Assembly (NCBI RefSeq): GCF_900168045.1
Contig: NZ_FUYY01000007.1
Span: forward strand, 98,272-162,271
Direction of reading: 5' to 3'
Source of the DNA: Salegentibacter holothuriorum
GTDB taxonomy: Bacteria; Bacteroidota; Bacteroidia; Flavobacteriales; Flavobacteriaceae
DNA length: 64,000 nucleotides
The notes under the pieces were generated by a model, which saw nothing but the letters and a program-made list of their open reading frames with translations, searched no databases and was not told the origin of the DNA. This document shows, in pieces, positions 47,384 through 55,857 of this stretch. The translations under genes were made by a program, and so were the position numbers. Each line of letters starts with the position of its first letter. The stretch's first letter is position 1.

Positions 47384-47935
47384 ATGGCATACGTACCAAG
47401 ACTTAGAGCAGAATATGCAGAGCGAGTAAAGCCTGCATTAAGAGAAGAATTTAGCTACGCTAACGTAATGGAGATCCCAAAACTTGAAAAAATAGTTTTG
47501 AGCCGTGGCGTTGGTGCAGCTGTAGCAGATAAAAAGCTAATTGACCATGCGGTAGATGAATTATCTACAATTACTGGGCAAAAAGCGGTGCAAACCATTT
47601 CTAAAAAGGATGTTGCTTCATTCAAACTTCGTAAAGGGATGCCAATTGGGGCAAAAGTAACTTTGCGAGGATATAGAATGTATGAATTCCTGGATCGTTT
47701 AATTACATCAGCACTTCCACGTGTTCGTGATTTTAACGGGATTAAGGCTAATGGTTTTGATGGTAGAGGGAACTATAATTTAGGTGTTACTGAGCAGATC
47801 ATCTTTCCGGAGATTGATATTGATAAAGTGAACCGAATTAATGGTATGGATATTACCTTTGTGACCACTGCCAAAACCGATAAGGAAGCTAAATCATTGT
47901 TAACCGAACTAGGATTACCTTTTAAAAAGAATTAA
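47384..47935 (+). CDS. rplE: 50S ribosomal protein L5
   Basis: A 183-residue L5 that binds 5S r[45 protein letters not shown] (in pieces, [14 protein letters not shown]) and [20 protein letters not shown] are the family landmarks. In E. coli the S8 autoregulatory site lies at the start of this gene; no such structure is obvious here. It lies 2 bp before rpsN. Confidence 0.97.
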   Translation: MAYVPRLRAEYAERVKPALREEFSYANVMEIPKLEKIVLSRGVGAAVADKKLIDHAVDELSTITGQKAVQTISKKDVASFKLRKGMPIGAKVTLRGYRMYEFLDRLITSALPRVRDFNGIKANGFDGRGNYNLGVTEQIIFPEIDIDKVNRINGMDITFVTTAKTDKEAKSLLTELGLPFKKN

Positions 47936-47937
47936 TT

Positions 47938-48207
47938 ATGGCTAAAGAATCAATGAAAGCCCGTGAGGTGAAGAGACAAAAGATGGTGAAAAAGTATGCT
48001 GAAAAACGTGAGGCTTTGAAAGAAGCTGGCGATTGGGAAGCATTACAAAAATTACCAAAAAATTCTTCTCCTGTACGTTTGCATAACCGTTGTAAGCTAA
48101 CTGGTAGGCCAAAAGGATATATGAGACAGTTTGGTCTTTCTCGTGTAATGTTTAGAGAAATGGCTAATCAAGGTTTAATTCCTGGAGTTAGAAAAGCTAG
48201 TTGGTAA
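47938..48207 (+). CDS. rpsN: 30S ribosomal protein S14 (zinc-independent type)
   Basis: An 89-residue S14 of the long type. [20 protein letters not shown] leads to [29 protein letters not shown]. Only one cysteine is present, so the zinc-ribbon found in short S14 forms is absent. It lies 2 bp after rplE. The 65-nt spacer that follows contains a hairpin before rpsH. Confidence 0.97.
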   Translation: MAKESMKAREVKRQKMVKKYAEKREALKEAGDWEALQKLPKNSSPVRLHNRCKLTGRPKGYMRQFGLSRVMFREMANQGLIPGVRKASW

Positions 48208-48220
48208 ATTATAAATTGGT

Positions 48221-48255
48221 TGTAGGTTCTTCCGATAGTCGGTAAGAAAACCACA
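48221..48255 (+). promoter_or_regulatory. Imperfect hairpin in the rpsH leader
   Basis: The spacer before rpsH folds into a 14-bp stem in four blocks: TGT/ACA, GGTT/AACC, CTT/AAG and CCGA/TCGG around a TAG loop, with small bulges (A at 48224, AA at 48247-48248, T at 48243). There is no T-run, so it is not a terminator. An S8-binding control site is the natural hypothesis because rpsH encodes S8. Confidence 0.55.
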
Positions 48256-48272
48256 TCCGCAAATTATTATAG

Positions 48273-48671
48273 ATGAATACAGATCCTATTGCAGATTATT
48301 TGACAAGAGTTAGGAACGCTGTGGCTGCAAACCACAGGGTGGTAGAAATACCAGCTTCTAATCTTAAAAAGGAAATAACAAAAATATTATTCGATCAGGG
48401 ATATATTCTAAGTTACAAGTTTGATGATGAAACTGCTCAGGGGACAATTAAAATTGCCCTTAAGTATGATAAAATTACTAAAGAACCTGTAATTAAAGAT
48501 ATTCAAAGAATAAGTAAACCTGGTTTACGTAAGTACGCCGGCGCTAATGAATTGCCACGTATCCTTAACGGTCTTGGTATTGCTATAGTTTCTACTTCTC
48601 ACGGTGTGATGACAGGGAAGCAGGCTAAAGCCGAGAAAGTTGGTGGTGAAGTATTGTGTTACGTTTACTAA
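48273..48671 (+). CDS. rpsH: 30S ribosomal protein S8
   Basis: A 132-residue S8 binding the central domain of 16S rRNA. MNTDPIADYLTRVRNAVAAN begins the N-terminal domain. The RNA-binding C-terminal part contains SKPGLRKYAGANELPRILNG and VSTSHGVMTGKQAKAEKVGGE with the conserved STS-GVM motif. In E. coli S8 represses the spc operon. Here a bulged hairpin lies directly upstream of the gene. Confidence 0.98.
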   Translation: MNTDPIADYLTRVRNAVAANHRVVEIPASNLKKEITKILFDQGYILSYKFDDETAQGTIKIALKYDKITKEPVIKDIQRISKPGLRKYAGANELPRILNGLGIAIVSTSHGVMTGKQAKAEKVGGEVLCYVY

Positions 48672-48690
48672 TACTTAAAAGACTAAAGAA

Positions 48691-49233
48691 ATGTCAAGAA
48701 TAGGTAAAAATCCAATTACAATTCCTGAAGGTGTAAATGTAGACCTTAAAGAGGGTGTTGTAACGGTAAAAGGAAAATTAGGAGAACTTAAGCAGGAAGT
48801 TAGCGACATTGATGTGAAAATTGAAGATGGCGTAATTACTTTTGAGCGTTCTTCTGAGAAAAGTGATCAAAAAGCAAAACACGGTTTATATCGTGCTTTG
48901 ATAGACAATATGATTGAAGGAGTTTCTAACGGATACACTAAATCATTGGAATTGGTAGGAGTAGGATATAGAGCTACTAACCAGGGACAAAAATTAGATT
49001 TAGCTGTTGGGTTTTCCCATAATATTGTAATAGATTTGGCGCCAGAAGTACAAGTAGAAACAATTTCAGAAAAAGGAAAAAATCCTATAGTGAAATTAAG
49101 TTCTTATGATAAACAACTTGTGGGTCAAGTAGCTGCTAAAATACGTTCCTTCAGAGCTCCAGAGCCTTACAAAGGAAAAGGTATTAAGTATGTTGGAGAG
49201 CAAATACGTAGAAAAGCAGGTAAATCAGCTTAA
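48691..49233 (+). CDS. rplF: 50S ribosomal protein L6
   Basis: A 180-residue L6 with two similar domains, near the factor-binding site. SRIGKNPITIPEGVNVDLK at the N terminus, VGVGYRATNQGQKLDLAVG and the C-terminal signature PEPYKGKGIKYVGEQIRRKAGK identify it. It lies 19 bp after rpsH and 12 bp before rplR. Confidence 0.98.
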   Translation: MSRIGKNPITIPEGVNVDLKEGVVTVKGKLGELKQEVSDIDVKIEDGVITFERSSEKSDQKAKHGLYRALIDNMIEGVSNGYTKSLELVGVGYRATNQGQKLDLAVGFSHNIVIDLAPEVQVETISEKGKNPIVKLSSYDKQLVGQVAAKIRSFRAPEPYKGKGIKYVGEQIRRKAGKSA

Positions 49234-49245
49234 TAAAGTTTAGAT

Positions 49246-49599
49246 ATGGCAGTTTCAAAACAAGATAGACGAAATAAGATAAGAAAGCGCGTACGTAGGT
49301 CAATTACCGGTACCGCTAGCCGTCCAAGATTATCTGTATTTAGAAGTAATAAAGAAATTTATGCTCAAATTATAGATGACGTAGAAGGAAAAACCCTGGC
49401 TGCAGCCTCTTCGAGAGATAAAGGTGTAACAGCAGAAGGAGATAAATCCAAACAAGCAGAGTTGGTTGGTAAAGCCCTTGCTGAAAAAGCTTTAAAGGCC
49501 GGTGTAGAAACCATTTCTTTTGATAGAGGTGGTTACCTGTATCACGGAAGAGTTAAATCATTAGCAGAAGGTGCTCGAGAAGGAGGACTAAAATTCTAG
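49246..49599 (+). CDS. rplR: 50S ribosomal protein L18
   Basis: A 117-residue L18 binding 5S rRNA together with L5. [20 protein letters not shown] at the N terminus, [20 protein letters not shown] and [24 protein letters not shown] are the L18 landmarks. Six base pairs separate it from rpsE. Confidence 0.97.
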   Translation: MAVSKQDRRNKIRKRVRRSITGTASRPRLSVFRSNKEIYAQIIDDVEGKTLAAASSRDKGVTAEGDKSKQAELVGKALAEKALKAGVETISFDRGGYLYHGRVKSLAEGAREGGLKF

Positions 49600-49605
49600 A
49601 AAATT

Positions 49606-50130
49606 ATGTATCAAGATTATAAAAACGTAGAACATGTAAAACCAGGCGGACTTGAGTTAAAGGATCGTTTGGTAGGAGTACAACGTGTGACCAAAGTGAC
49701 CAAAGGTGGTAGAGCTTTTGGATTTTCTGCTATTGTAGTGGTAGGAGATGAGAATGGTGTTGTAGGGCAAGGTTTAGGTAAATCTAAAGAAGTTGCTGAC
49801 GCTATCTCTAAAGCTGTGGAAGATGCAAAAAAGAATTTAGTGCGTATTCCTTTGAATAAAGGAACTCTTCCACATGAGCAAAAAGGGAAGTATGGTGGAG
49901 CAAGAGTTCTACTGCTTCCGGCAGCAACTGGTACCGGGGTTATCGCGGGTGGTGCAATTCGTGCCGTACTGGAATCTGTTGGTGTGCATGACGTACTTTC
50001 TAAAAACCAGGGGTCTTCAAACCCACACAACGTGGTGAAAGCTACTTTTGATGCGCTGCTTCAATTAAGAAGTGCAGATATGGTTGCTAAACAACGTGGT
50101 ATTTCACTAGAAAAGGTTTTTAAAGGATAA
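49606..50130 (+). CDS. rpsE: 30S ribosomal protein S5
   Basis: A 174-residue S5 at the mRNA entry and accuracy centre. The double-stranded-RNA-binding domain contains [20 protein letters not shown] and [20 protein letters not shown]. The C-terminal domain has [21 protein letters not shown]. Residues at the usual spectinomycin loop (KVTKGGR) look like the normal form. It lies 13 bp before rpmD. Confidence 0.98.
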   Translation: MYQDYKNVEHVKPGGLELKDRLVGVQRVTKVTKGGRAFGFSAIVVVGDENGVVGQGLGKSKEVADAISKAVEDAKKNLVRIPLNKGTLPHEQKGKYGGARVLLLPAATGTGVIAGGAIRAVLESVGVHDVLSKNQGSSNPHNVVKATFDALLQLRSADMVAKQRGISLEKVFKG

Positions 50131-50143
50131 ATCAAGGAGAACG

Positions 50144-50326
50144 ATGGGAAAGATAAAAGTTACAAAAGTAAAAAGTGCTATTAACCGATCTAGAAATCAG
50201 AAATTGGTTTTAGAGTCTCTTGGGCTTAAGAAAATAGGTCAGACGGTAGAGCATAATGATACACCAAACATCCTTGGTATGGTAAATAAAGTTAAACATT
50301 TAGTTTCTGTAGAGGAAACAAAATAA
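50144..50326 (+). CDS. rpmD: 50S ribosomal protein L30
   Basis: A 60-residue L30. [20 protein letters not shown] and [20 protein letters not shown] followed by [15 protein letters not shown] cover the whole family fold. An AAGGAG sequence precedes its ATG by a few bases, an unusually good Shine-Dalgarno match for this cluster. It lies 13 bp after rpsE. Confidence 0.96.
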   Translation: MGKIKVTKVKSAINRSRNQKLVLESLGLKKIGQTVEHNDTPNILGMVNKVKHLVSVEETK

Positions 50327-50335
50327 TAAATTCAC

Positions 50336-50788
50336 ATGGAATTAAATAACTTAAAACCTGCAAAAGGTTCAGTTAAGAGTAACAATAAACGTGTTGGCCG
50401 TGGAGAAGGATCAGGAAAAGGTGGTACTGCCACTCGTGGTCACAAAGGGGCTAAGTCTCGTTCTGGTTACTCCAAGAAGATTGGTTTTGAAGGTGGGCAG
50501 ATGCCACTTCAACGTCGTGTTCCAAAATTTGGTTTTACTAACATAAACCGCGTGGCTTATCAAGGCGTAAACCTTGATACTTTACAACGTTTGGTTGATG
50601 AAGGTAAAATTAAAGATACTGTAGATGTTAATACTTTGATCGACAACGGTCTTGTAAGTAAAAACGAACCAGTTAAGATATTAGGTAGAGGTGAATTAAA
50701 GGCAAAGTTGAAAATATCTGTTCATAAATTTACGGCCTCAGCGAAAGAAGCTATTGAAGCTGCTGGAGGTGAAGTTGTTACTTTATAA
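50336..50788 (+). CDS. rplO: 50S ribosomal protein L15
   Basis: A 150-residue L15, a late assembly protein. [40 protein letters not shown] and [18 protein letters not shown] are the conserved N-terminal part. The C-terminal domain ends [16 protein letters not shown]. It lies 11 bp before secY, a spacing that allows coupling. Confidence 0.98.
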   Translation: MELNNLKPAKGSVKSNNKRVGRGEGSGKGGTATRGHKGAKSRSGYSKKIGFEGGQMPLQRRVPKFGFTNINRVAYQGVNLDTLQRLVDEGKIKDTVDVNTLIDNGLVSKNEPVKILGRGELKAKLKISVHKFTASAKEAIEAAGGEVVTL

Positions 50789-50799
50789 TAGATAGCCAA

Positions 50800-52137
50800 A
50801 TGAAATTCATCAATACTATTAAAAATATTTGGAAGATCGAGGAACTAAAAAATAGAATTTTAGTTACCCTCGGTCTATTGTTGGTTTATCGTTTTGGGGC
50901 ACAAGTAGTGCTTCCCGGAATAGATGCCTCGCAATTAACTAACCTTGCTACACAAACCGATGGTGGTCTTTTGGGTCTACTAAATGCATTTACTGGAGGA
51001 GCGTTTTCTAATGCTTCTGTTTTTGCTTTGGGGATTATGCCATATATCTCGGCCTCTATTGTAGTGCAGCTTATGGGTATTGCGATACCTTACCTGCAGA
51101 AGCTTCAAAAGGAAGGAGAAAGTGGTAGACGTAAGATTAATCAAATCACTCGGTGGTTAACTATTGCAATTACTTTGGTGCAAGGGCCAGGTTATATTTA
51201 TAACCTTTTTGCTACACTTCCGCAGCAAGCCTTTTTATTGGGTGACACTGTTACATTTGTAGCTTCAGCAGTGGTGATACTTACAACAGGAACCATTTTT
51301 GCAATGTGGCTTGGTGAAAAGATAACCGATAAAGGTATTGGTAATGGTATTTCGCTATTGATTATGGTTGGTATTATTGCAACCTTACCACAGGCATTTA
51401 TCCAGGAATTCGCTTCCAGGGTATTTGAATCTAATGGAGGTCTTATTATGATTCTTATAGAATTGGTAATTTGGTTTGCTATTATTCTTGCCTCAGTAAT
51501 GTTGGTGATGGCTGTGCGTCAAATCCCGGTGCAATATGCCAGAAGAACCGCCTCTGGGGGGTACGAGAAAAACGTATTTGGGTCTAGACAGTACATTCCG
51601 CTTAAGCTTAATGCTTCTGGGGTAATGCCAATTATATTTGCTCAAGCTATTATGTTTATCCCGGCTGCTGTGGCAGGATTGTCAGATTCTGATGCTGCGC
51701 AAGGGGTTACCGCCGCGTTTAGCGATATATTTGGATTTTGGTATAATGTAGTATTTGCACTATTAATTATTGTATTTACTTACTTCTATACCGCGATTAC
51801 TGTACCTACCAATAAAATGGCTGATGATCTAAAACGTAGCGGAGGATTTATTCCAGGCATTCGTCCCGGAACAGAAACCGCTGAGTTCTTAGATAGAATT
51901 ATGTCTCAAATTACCTTGCCAGGATCTATTTTCCTTGCGCTTATTGCTGTGTTCCCAGCGATTGTGGTGCAACTCTTAGGTGTGCAACAAGGATGGGCAT
52001 TGTTTTTTGGAGGAACCTCGCTTTTAATTATGGTTGGAGTTGCAATAGATACTATGCAACAAGTAAATTCTTACTTGCTAAATAGACATTACGACGGATT
52101 AATGAAAACAGGTAAAAACAGAAAAGCAGTAGCTTAA
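50800..52137 (+). CDS. secY: Protein translocase subunit SecY
   Basis: A 445-residue inner membrane channel protein with ten transmembrane segments. The N terminus is [20 protein letters not shown]. The plug region follows ([19 protein letters not shown]), and the cytoplasmic loop [20 protein letters not shown] and [20 protein letters not shown], which contact SecA and the ribosome, are intact. In many bacteria adk and map come next; here infA follows at 2 bp. Confidence 0.98.
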   Translation: MKFINTIKNIWKIEELKNRILVTLGLLLVYRFGAQVVLPGIDASQLTNLATQTDGGLLGLLNAFTGGAFSNASVFALGIMPYISASIVVQLMGIAIPYLQKLQKEGESGRRKINQITRWLTIAITLVQGPGYIYNLFATLPQQAFLLGDTVTFVASAVVILTTGTIFAMWLGEKITDKGIGNGISLLIMVGIIATLPQAFIQEFASRVFESNGGLIMILIELVIWFAIILASVMLVMAVRQIPVQYARRTASGGYEKNVFGSRQYIPLKLNASGVMPIIFAQAIMFIPAAVAGLSDSDAAQGVTAAFSDIFGFWYNVVFALLIIVFTYFYTAITVPTNKMADDLKRSGGFIPGIRPGTETAEFLDRIMSQITLPGSIFLALIAVFPAIVVQLLGVQQGWALFFGGTSLLIMVGVAIDTMQQVNSYLLNRHYDGLMKTGKNRKAVA

Positions 52138-52139
52138 TT

Positions 52140-52355
52140 ATGGCAAAACAACCGGCAATAGAACAAGACGGAACAATTATAGAAGCATTATCTAATGCAA
52201 TGTTTCGTGTAGAATTGGAAAATGGTCACGTTGTGACAGCTCATATCTCTGGAAAGATGCGTATGCACTACATTAAATTGTTACCTGGAGATAAAGTAAA
52301 ACTGGAAATGAGTCCTTATGATTTAACTAAGGCTCGTATAACATACAGATACTAA
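52140..52355 (+). CDS. infA: Translation initiation factor IF-1
   Basis: A 71-residue OB-fold factor that binds the ribosomal A site during initiation. [40 protein letters not shown] and [20 protein letters not shown] cover the whole protein. It lies 2 bp after secY and is followed by a 118-bp spacer that contains a new promoter before rpmJ. Confidence 0.97.
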   Translation: MAKQPAIEQDGTIIEALSNAMFRVELENGHVVTAHISGKMRMHYIKLLPGDKVKLEMSPYDLTKARITYRY

Positions 52356-52361
52356 AAGTAA

Positions 52362-52394
52362 TTTGAGCTATTTGTAAAATTTTCAGTACTTTTG
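52362..52394 (+). promoter_or_regulatory. Internal promoter before rpmJ (alpha operon)
   Basis: TTTG (52362-52365), a 21-nt spacer and TACTTTTG (52387-52394) followed by CAA match the Bacteroidota promoter consensus. It lies in the infA-rpmJ spacer and would drive rpmJ-rpsM-rpsK-rpsD-rpoA-rplQ, leaving a leader of about 75 nt. Confidence 0.7.
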
Positions 52395-52473
52395 CAACCT
52401 GAAAAATTTATGAATGCTGAAATCCTGGTTTTAAGCATATTTTAAAATCAGTGAATTGTAAAAAACTAAACAG

Positions 52474-52590
52474 ATGAAAGTTAGAGCATCAGTAAAGAAA
52501 AGAAGTGCCGACTGTAAGATAGTTCGCAGAAAAGGGCGCCTTTACGTAATTAACAAAAAGAATCCTAGATTTAAACAAAGACAAGGCTAA
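52474..52590 (+). CDS. rpmJ: 50S ribosomal protein L36 (zinc-free form)
   Basis: A 38-residue protein, [20 protein letters not shown] and then [18 protein letters not shown], that matches L36 over its whole length. Only one of the four usual zinc ligands (three cysteines and a histidine) remains: the first cysteine is serine or lacking, VIN replaces VIC, and RFKQ replaces KHKQ. This is the zinc-independent type. The gene is 2 bp before rpsM and directly behind an internal promoter. Confidence 0.95.
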   Translation: MKVRASVKKRSADCKIVRRKGRLYVINKKNPRFKQRQG

Positions 52591-52592
52591 TT

Positions 52593-52967
52593 ATGGCAAG
52601 AATTGCAGGGGTAGATATACCTAAACAAAAGCGAGGAGTTATAGCATTGACCTATATCTTCGGAATTGGTAGAAGCAGGGCTCAAAAGATCCTTAGCCAG
52701 GCCAAAGTAGATGAAAGCAAAAAAGTTTCAGATTGGGACGATGAAGAAATTGGTCGTATCCGTGAAGCTGTTGGAGAATTTACAATCGAAGGAGAATTAC
52801 GTACGGAAGTTCAATTGAGTATTAAACGTCTAATGGATATTGGATGTTATAGAGGTATTCGTCACAGAAGTGGTTTGCCACTTAGAGGGCAGAGAACCAA
52901 AAATAACTCAAGAACCAGAAAAGGTAGAAGAAAAACAGTTGCTAACAAGAAAAAAGCAACTAAATAG
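52593..52967 (+). CDS. rpsM: 30S ribosomal protein S13
   Basis: A 124-residue S13 in the 30S head, contacting tRNA in the P site. [20 protein letters not shown] at the N terminus, [20 protein letters not shown] and [20 protein letters not shown] with the basic C-terminal tail are the signature parts. It lies 2 bp after rpmJ and 8 bp before rpsK. Confidence 0.98.
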   Translation: MARIAGVDIPKQKRGVIALTYIFGIGRSRAQKILSQAKVDESKKVSDWDDEEIGRIREAVGEFTIEGELRTEVQLSIKRLMDIGCYRGIRHRSGLPLRGQRTKNNSRTRKGRRKTVANKKKATK

Positions 52968-52975
52968 TAATTAAT

Positions 52976-53362
52976 ATGGCAAAGAAGACAGTTCAAAAAA
53001 AGCGTAAGGTAACCGTTGAAGCCGTTGGGCAAGCGCACGTTACGGCTTCTTTCAATAACATTATTGTTTCCCTTACTAATAAAAAGGGAGATGTTATTGC
53101 TTGGTCATCTGCAGGAAAAATGGGTTTTAGAGGTTCTAAGAAGAATACTCCTTATGCTGCCCAATTAGCTGCAGAAGACGCGTCTAAAGTAGCTCACGAA
53201 GCTGGTTTGCGCAAAGTTAAAGTTTACGTTAAAGGGCCGGGGAATGGTAGAGAATCTGCTATTCGTTCGCTTCATAACAATGGGATTGAGGTAACTGAAA
53301 TTGTTGATGTTACTCCATTACCACACAACGGATGTCGTCCTCCTAAAAGACGTAGAGTTTAA
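52976..53362 (+). CDS. rpsK: 30S ribosomal protein S11
   Basis: A 128-residue S11 on the 30S platform. [40 protein letters not shown] and the C-terminal [20 protein letters not shown] identify it; the last segment carries the asparagine that becomes isoaspartate in E. coli. A structured 88-nt spacer follows before rpsD. Confidence 0.98.
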   Translation: MAKKTVQKKRKVTVEAVGQAHVTASFNNIIVSLTNKKGDVIAWSSAGKMGFRGSKKNTPYAAQLAAEDASKVAHEAGLRKVKVYVKGPGNGRESAIRSLHNNGIEVTEIVDVTPLPHNGCRPPKRRRV

Positions 53363-53378
53363 TATTAAGTATAAACAA

Positions 53379-53434
53379 TAAGAAAGGAGTTAAGATTATC
53401 GAAGGACAGAGACCTTAATTCATAATCCCTTTCT
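53379..53434 (+). promoter_or_regulatory. Structured rpsD leader, putative S4 autoregulatory element
   Basis: The rpsK-rpsD spacer folds into stacked helices: outer AAGAAAGG/CCTTTCTT (53379-53386/53427-53434), middle GATTAT/ATAATC (53393-53398/53421-53426, directly coaxial on the 3' side) and inner AAGG/CCTT (53401-53404/53412-53415). An alternative helix TTAAG/CTTAA (53389-53393/53413-53417) is also possible, so a second fold or pseudoknot can be drawn. No T-run follows. It lies 16 nt before rpsD. Confidence 0.65.
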
Positions 53435-53450
53435 TCTAAATTCAAAGTTA

Positions 53451-54056
53451 ATGGCAAGATATACTGGTCCAAAGACTAAAATAGCCCGAAAATTCGGTGA
53501 AGCTATTTTTGGAGACGATAAGTCTTTTGAAAAAAGAAACTATCCTCCGGGACAACACGGTAACAACCGTCGTCGCGGTAAAAAATCTGAATATGCTATC
53601 CAGTTAATGGAAAAGCAAAAAGCAAAGTATACTTACGGTATTCTTGAGCGTCAGTTTAGTAATATGTTTAAAAAAGCTACAAGAGCGCAAGGAATTACTG
53701 GTGAGGTTTTACTTCAGCTTTGCGAATCACGTCTTGATAATGTTGTGTTTAGAATGGGTATTGCCCCAACTAGAAGTGCAGCTAGACAATTTGTATCTCA
53801 CAGACACATTACGGTAAATGGCGAGTTGGTTAATATACCTTCCTACCAATTGAAAGCTGGAGATGTTGTTGGTGTTCGTGAAAAATCTAAATCTTTACAG
53901 GCTATCCAGGATTCACTTGCTAATTCTAGTAATGTTTATGAATGGATTACCTGGAATAACGAAACAAAACAAGGAACTTTTGTTTCAGTACCCGGACGTA
54001 TTCAGATTCCGGAAAACATAAATGAACAATTCATCGTCGAATTATATTCGAAATAA
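53451..54056 (+). CDS. rpsD: 30S ribosomal protein S4
   Basis: A 201-residue S4, a primary 16S rRNA binder. [20 protein letters not shown] and [20 protein letters not shown] at the N terminus, and the S4 RNA-binding domain [19 protein letters not shown] and [20 protein letters not shown], are clear. In E. coli S4 represses the alpha operon by binding a pseudoknot leader. Here a structured spacer sits immediately upstream of rpsD, fitting autoregulation. Confidence 0.98.
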   Translation: MARYTGPKTKIARKFGEAIFGDDKSFEKRNYPPGQHGNNRRRGKKSEYAIQLMEKQKAKYTYGILERQFSNMFKKATRAQGITGEVLLQLCESRLDNVVFRMGIAPTRSAARQFVSHRHITVNGELVNIPSYQLKAGDVVGVREKSKSLQAIQDSLANSSNVYEWITWNNETKQGTFVSVPGRIQIPENINEQFIVELYSK

Positions 54057-54076
54057 TAATTCACAGAAGTCGTAAT

Positions 54077-55069
54077 ATGGCAATACTAAATTTTCAGAAG
54101 CCCGATAAAGTTATAATGATTGATTCAACCGATTTCGAAGGGAAATTTGAATTTCGCCCTTTGGAACCCGGCTATGGATTAACCGTTGGTAACGCTTTAA
54201 GAAGAGTGCTTTTATCTTCATTAGAAGGTTATGCAATCACTTCCATTCGTATAGAAGGCGTAGATCATGAATTCTCCGCTATTCCTGGAGTTGTGGAAGA
54301 CGTAACAGAAATTATCCTGAACCTGAAACAAGTAAGGTTCAAAAGGCAAATTGATGAAATAGATAACGAAGCCGTTACCATTTCTATATCTGGAGAAGAA
54401 CAAATTACTGCCGGTCACTTTCAAAAATTTATTTCAGGCTTTCAAGTGCTAAATCCAGATCAGGTGATCTGTACTGCAGACAAGAAAGTAAACCTGAATA
54501 TGGAAATGACCATAGAAAAAGGTAGAGGTTATGTTCCGGCCGAAGAAAACAAAAAAGCCAACGCACCTCTTGGAACTATATTTACAGATTCTATTTATAC
54601 ACCAATAAAGAATGTAAAATATAGCATTGAAAACTATCGTGTAGAGCAGAAAACCGATTATGAGAAATTGGTTTTTGAAATTGTAAGCGATGGTTCTATT
54701 CATCCAAAAGATGCACTTACTGAAGCTGCTAAAACACTTATCCATCACTTTATGTTATTCTCTGACGAGCGTATCACGCTTGAGGCAGATGAAATAGCAC
54801 AAACTGAAACTTATGATGAAGAATCTCTTCACATGAGACAGTTGTTAAAAACCAAGTTGGTGGATATGGATCTTTCAGTAAGAGCTTTAAATTGCTTAAA
54901 AGCGGCTGAAGTTGATACCTTAGGAGACCTTGTATCTTACAATAAAAATGATTTGATGAAGTTTAGAAACTTCGGAAAGAAATCTTTAACAGAGCTTGAA
55001 GAATTGGTAAGCAACAAAGGACTTAACTTTGGTATGGACCTTTCAAAATACAAATTAGATAAGGACTAA
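54077..55069 (+). CDS. rpoA: DNA-directed RNA polymerase alpha subunit
   Basis: A 330-residue alpha subunit. The N-terminal domain holds [20 protein letters not shown], the dimerisation and assembly segment, and [18 protein letters not shown]. The C-terminal domain [20 protein letters not shown] with the helix [16 protein letters not shown] binds UP elements and activators. It lies 20 bp after rpsD and 147 bp before rplQ. Confidence 0.98.
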   Translation: MAILNFQKPDKVIMIDSTDFEGKFEFRPLEPGYGLTVGNALRRVLLSSLEGYAITSIRIEGVDHEFSAIPGVVEDVTEIILNLKQVRFKRQIDEIDNEAVTISISGEEQITAGHFQKFISGFQVLNPDQVICTADKKVNLNMEMTIEKGRGYVPAEENKKANAPLGTIFTDSIYTPIKNVKYSIENYRVEQKTDYEKLVFEIVSDGSIHPKDALTEAAKTLIHHFMLFSDERITLEADEIAQTETYDEESLHMRQLLKTKLVDMDLSVRALNCLKAAEVDTLGDLVSYNKNDLMKFRNFGKKSLTELEELVSNKGLNFGMDLSKYKLDKD

Positions 55070-55216
55070 AAATAGTCTTGAGATATTAGTATAGAGAATT
55101 CAGTTTTTCACCTTACTATATACTCATTACTAAATACGGAATACTAATTGAAAAGTAGTTTTCCATAAAAGCCGGCAAAAGATCGTGCTTTGGGAGAATG
55201 AATTAAGAACAAAACA
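55070..55216 (+). other. 147-bp rpoA-rplQ spacer with an inverted repeat
   Basis: This is longer than almost all other spacers in the cluster. It has ATTAGTAT (55085-55092) and ATACTAAT (55141-55148), an 8-bp inverted repeat, and a weaker AAAGC/GCTTT pairing (55168-55191). No promoter, terminator or ORF was recognised. Confidence 0.5.
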
Positions 55217-55720
55217 ATGAGACACGGAAAGAAAACAAACCATTTAGGTAGAAAGACCGCTCACAGGAAGTCTATGCTAGCCAATATGGCCTGCTCTCTT
55301 ATAGAGCACAAGAGAATCAATACTACCGTAGCTAAAGCAAAAGCATTAAAAGTTTTTGTAGAGCCTTTGGTAACTAAGTCTAAAGAAGATACTACTCACA
55401 ATCGTAGATTGGTATTTAGTAAACTTCGTCAAAAGGAAGCTGTAGCCGAATTGTTTCGTGAGGTAGCTCCTAAGGTTGGTGACCGCCCTGGTGGATACAC
55501 AAGGGTAATTAAATTAGGTAACCGTCTTGGTGATAATGCCGATATGGCCCTTATCGAATTAGTTGATTACAACGAAACTTATAACCTTAGCAAGCCAGAG
55601 AAGAAGAAATCTACTCGTAGAGCTGGTAAAAAGAAGGCTACTGAAACTACTGCTCCAAAAGCAGAAGGAAAAACAGAAGAGAAATCTTCAGAAAATAAAG
55701 AAGACAAAAAAGAGGAATAA
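55217..55720 (+). CDS. rplQ: 50S ribosomal protein L17
   Basis: A 167-residue L17. [20 protein letters not shown] and [20 protein letters not shown] are canonical, and [20 protein letters not shown] closes the core near residue 110. The remaining ~50 residues are a lysine/glutamate-rich tail ([20 protein letters not shown] and onwards), typical of Bacteroidota and probably disordered. It follows an unusually long spacer and ends in an intrinsic terminator. Confidence 0.97.
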   Translation: MRHGKKTNHLGRKTAHRKSMLANMACSLIEHKRINTTVAKAKALKVFVEPLVTKSKEDTTHNRRLVFSKLRQKEAVAELFREVAPKVGDRPGGYTRVIKLGNRLGDNADMALIELVDYNETYNLSKPEKKKSTRRAGKKKATETTAPKAEGKTEEKSSENKEDKKEE

Positions 55721-55748
55721 AAATGAATCTTTTAATCATCTAATTTTT

Positions 55749-55783
55749 AAAAAGGATAAACTCTCTGGGTTTATCCTTTTTTT
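55749..55783 (+). terminator. Terminator of the ribosomal supercluster
   Basis: A 13-bp stem AAAAAGGATAAAC (55749-55761) with GTTTATCCTTTTT (55769-55781), followed by further Ts, lies about 30 nt after rplQ. It separates rplQ from carA. Confidence 0.9.
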
Positions 55784-55857
55784 ATATAATCTAACGAAAT
55801 ACTCACTTACGGGAAAACGGAAAATAATATAAAGCAAATACATCTAGGATTATAACT

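Noticed and set aside
49617..50030. Minus-strand frame of 137 codons opposite rpsE
   Set aside because: Serine/proline-rich antisense artefact of a complete S5 gene; no support.
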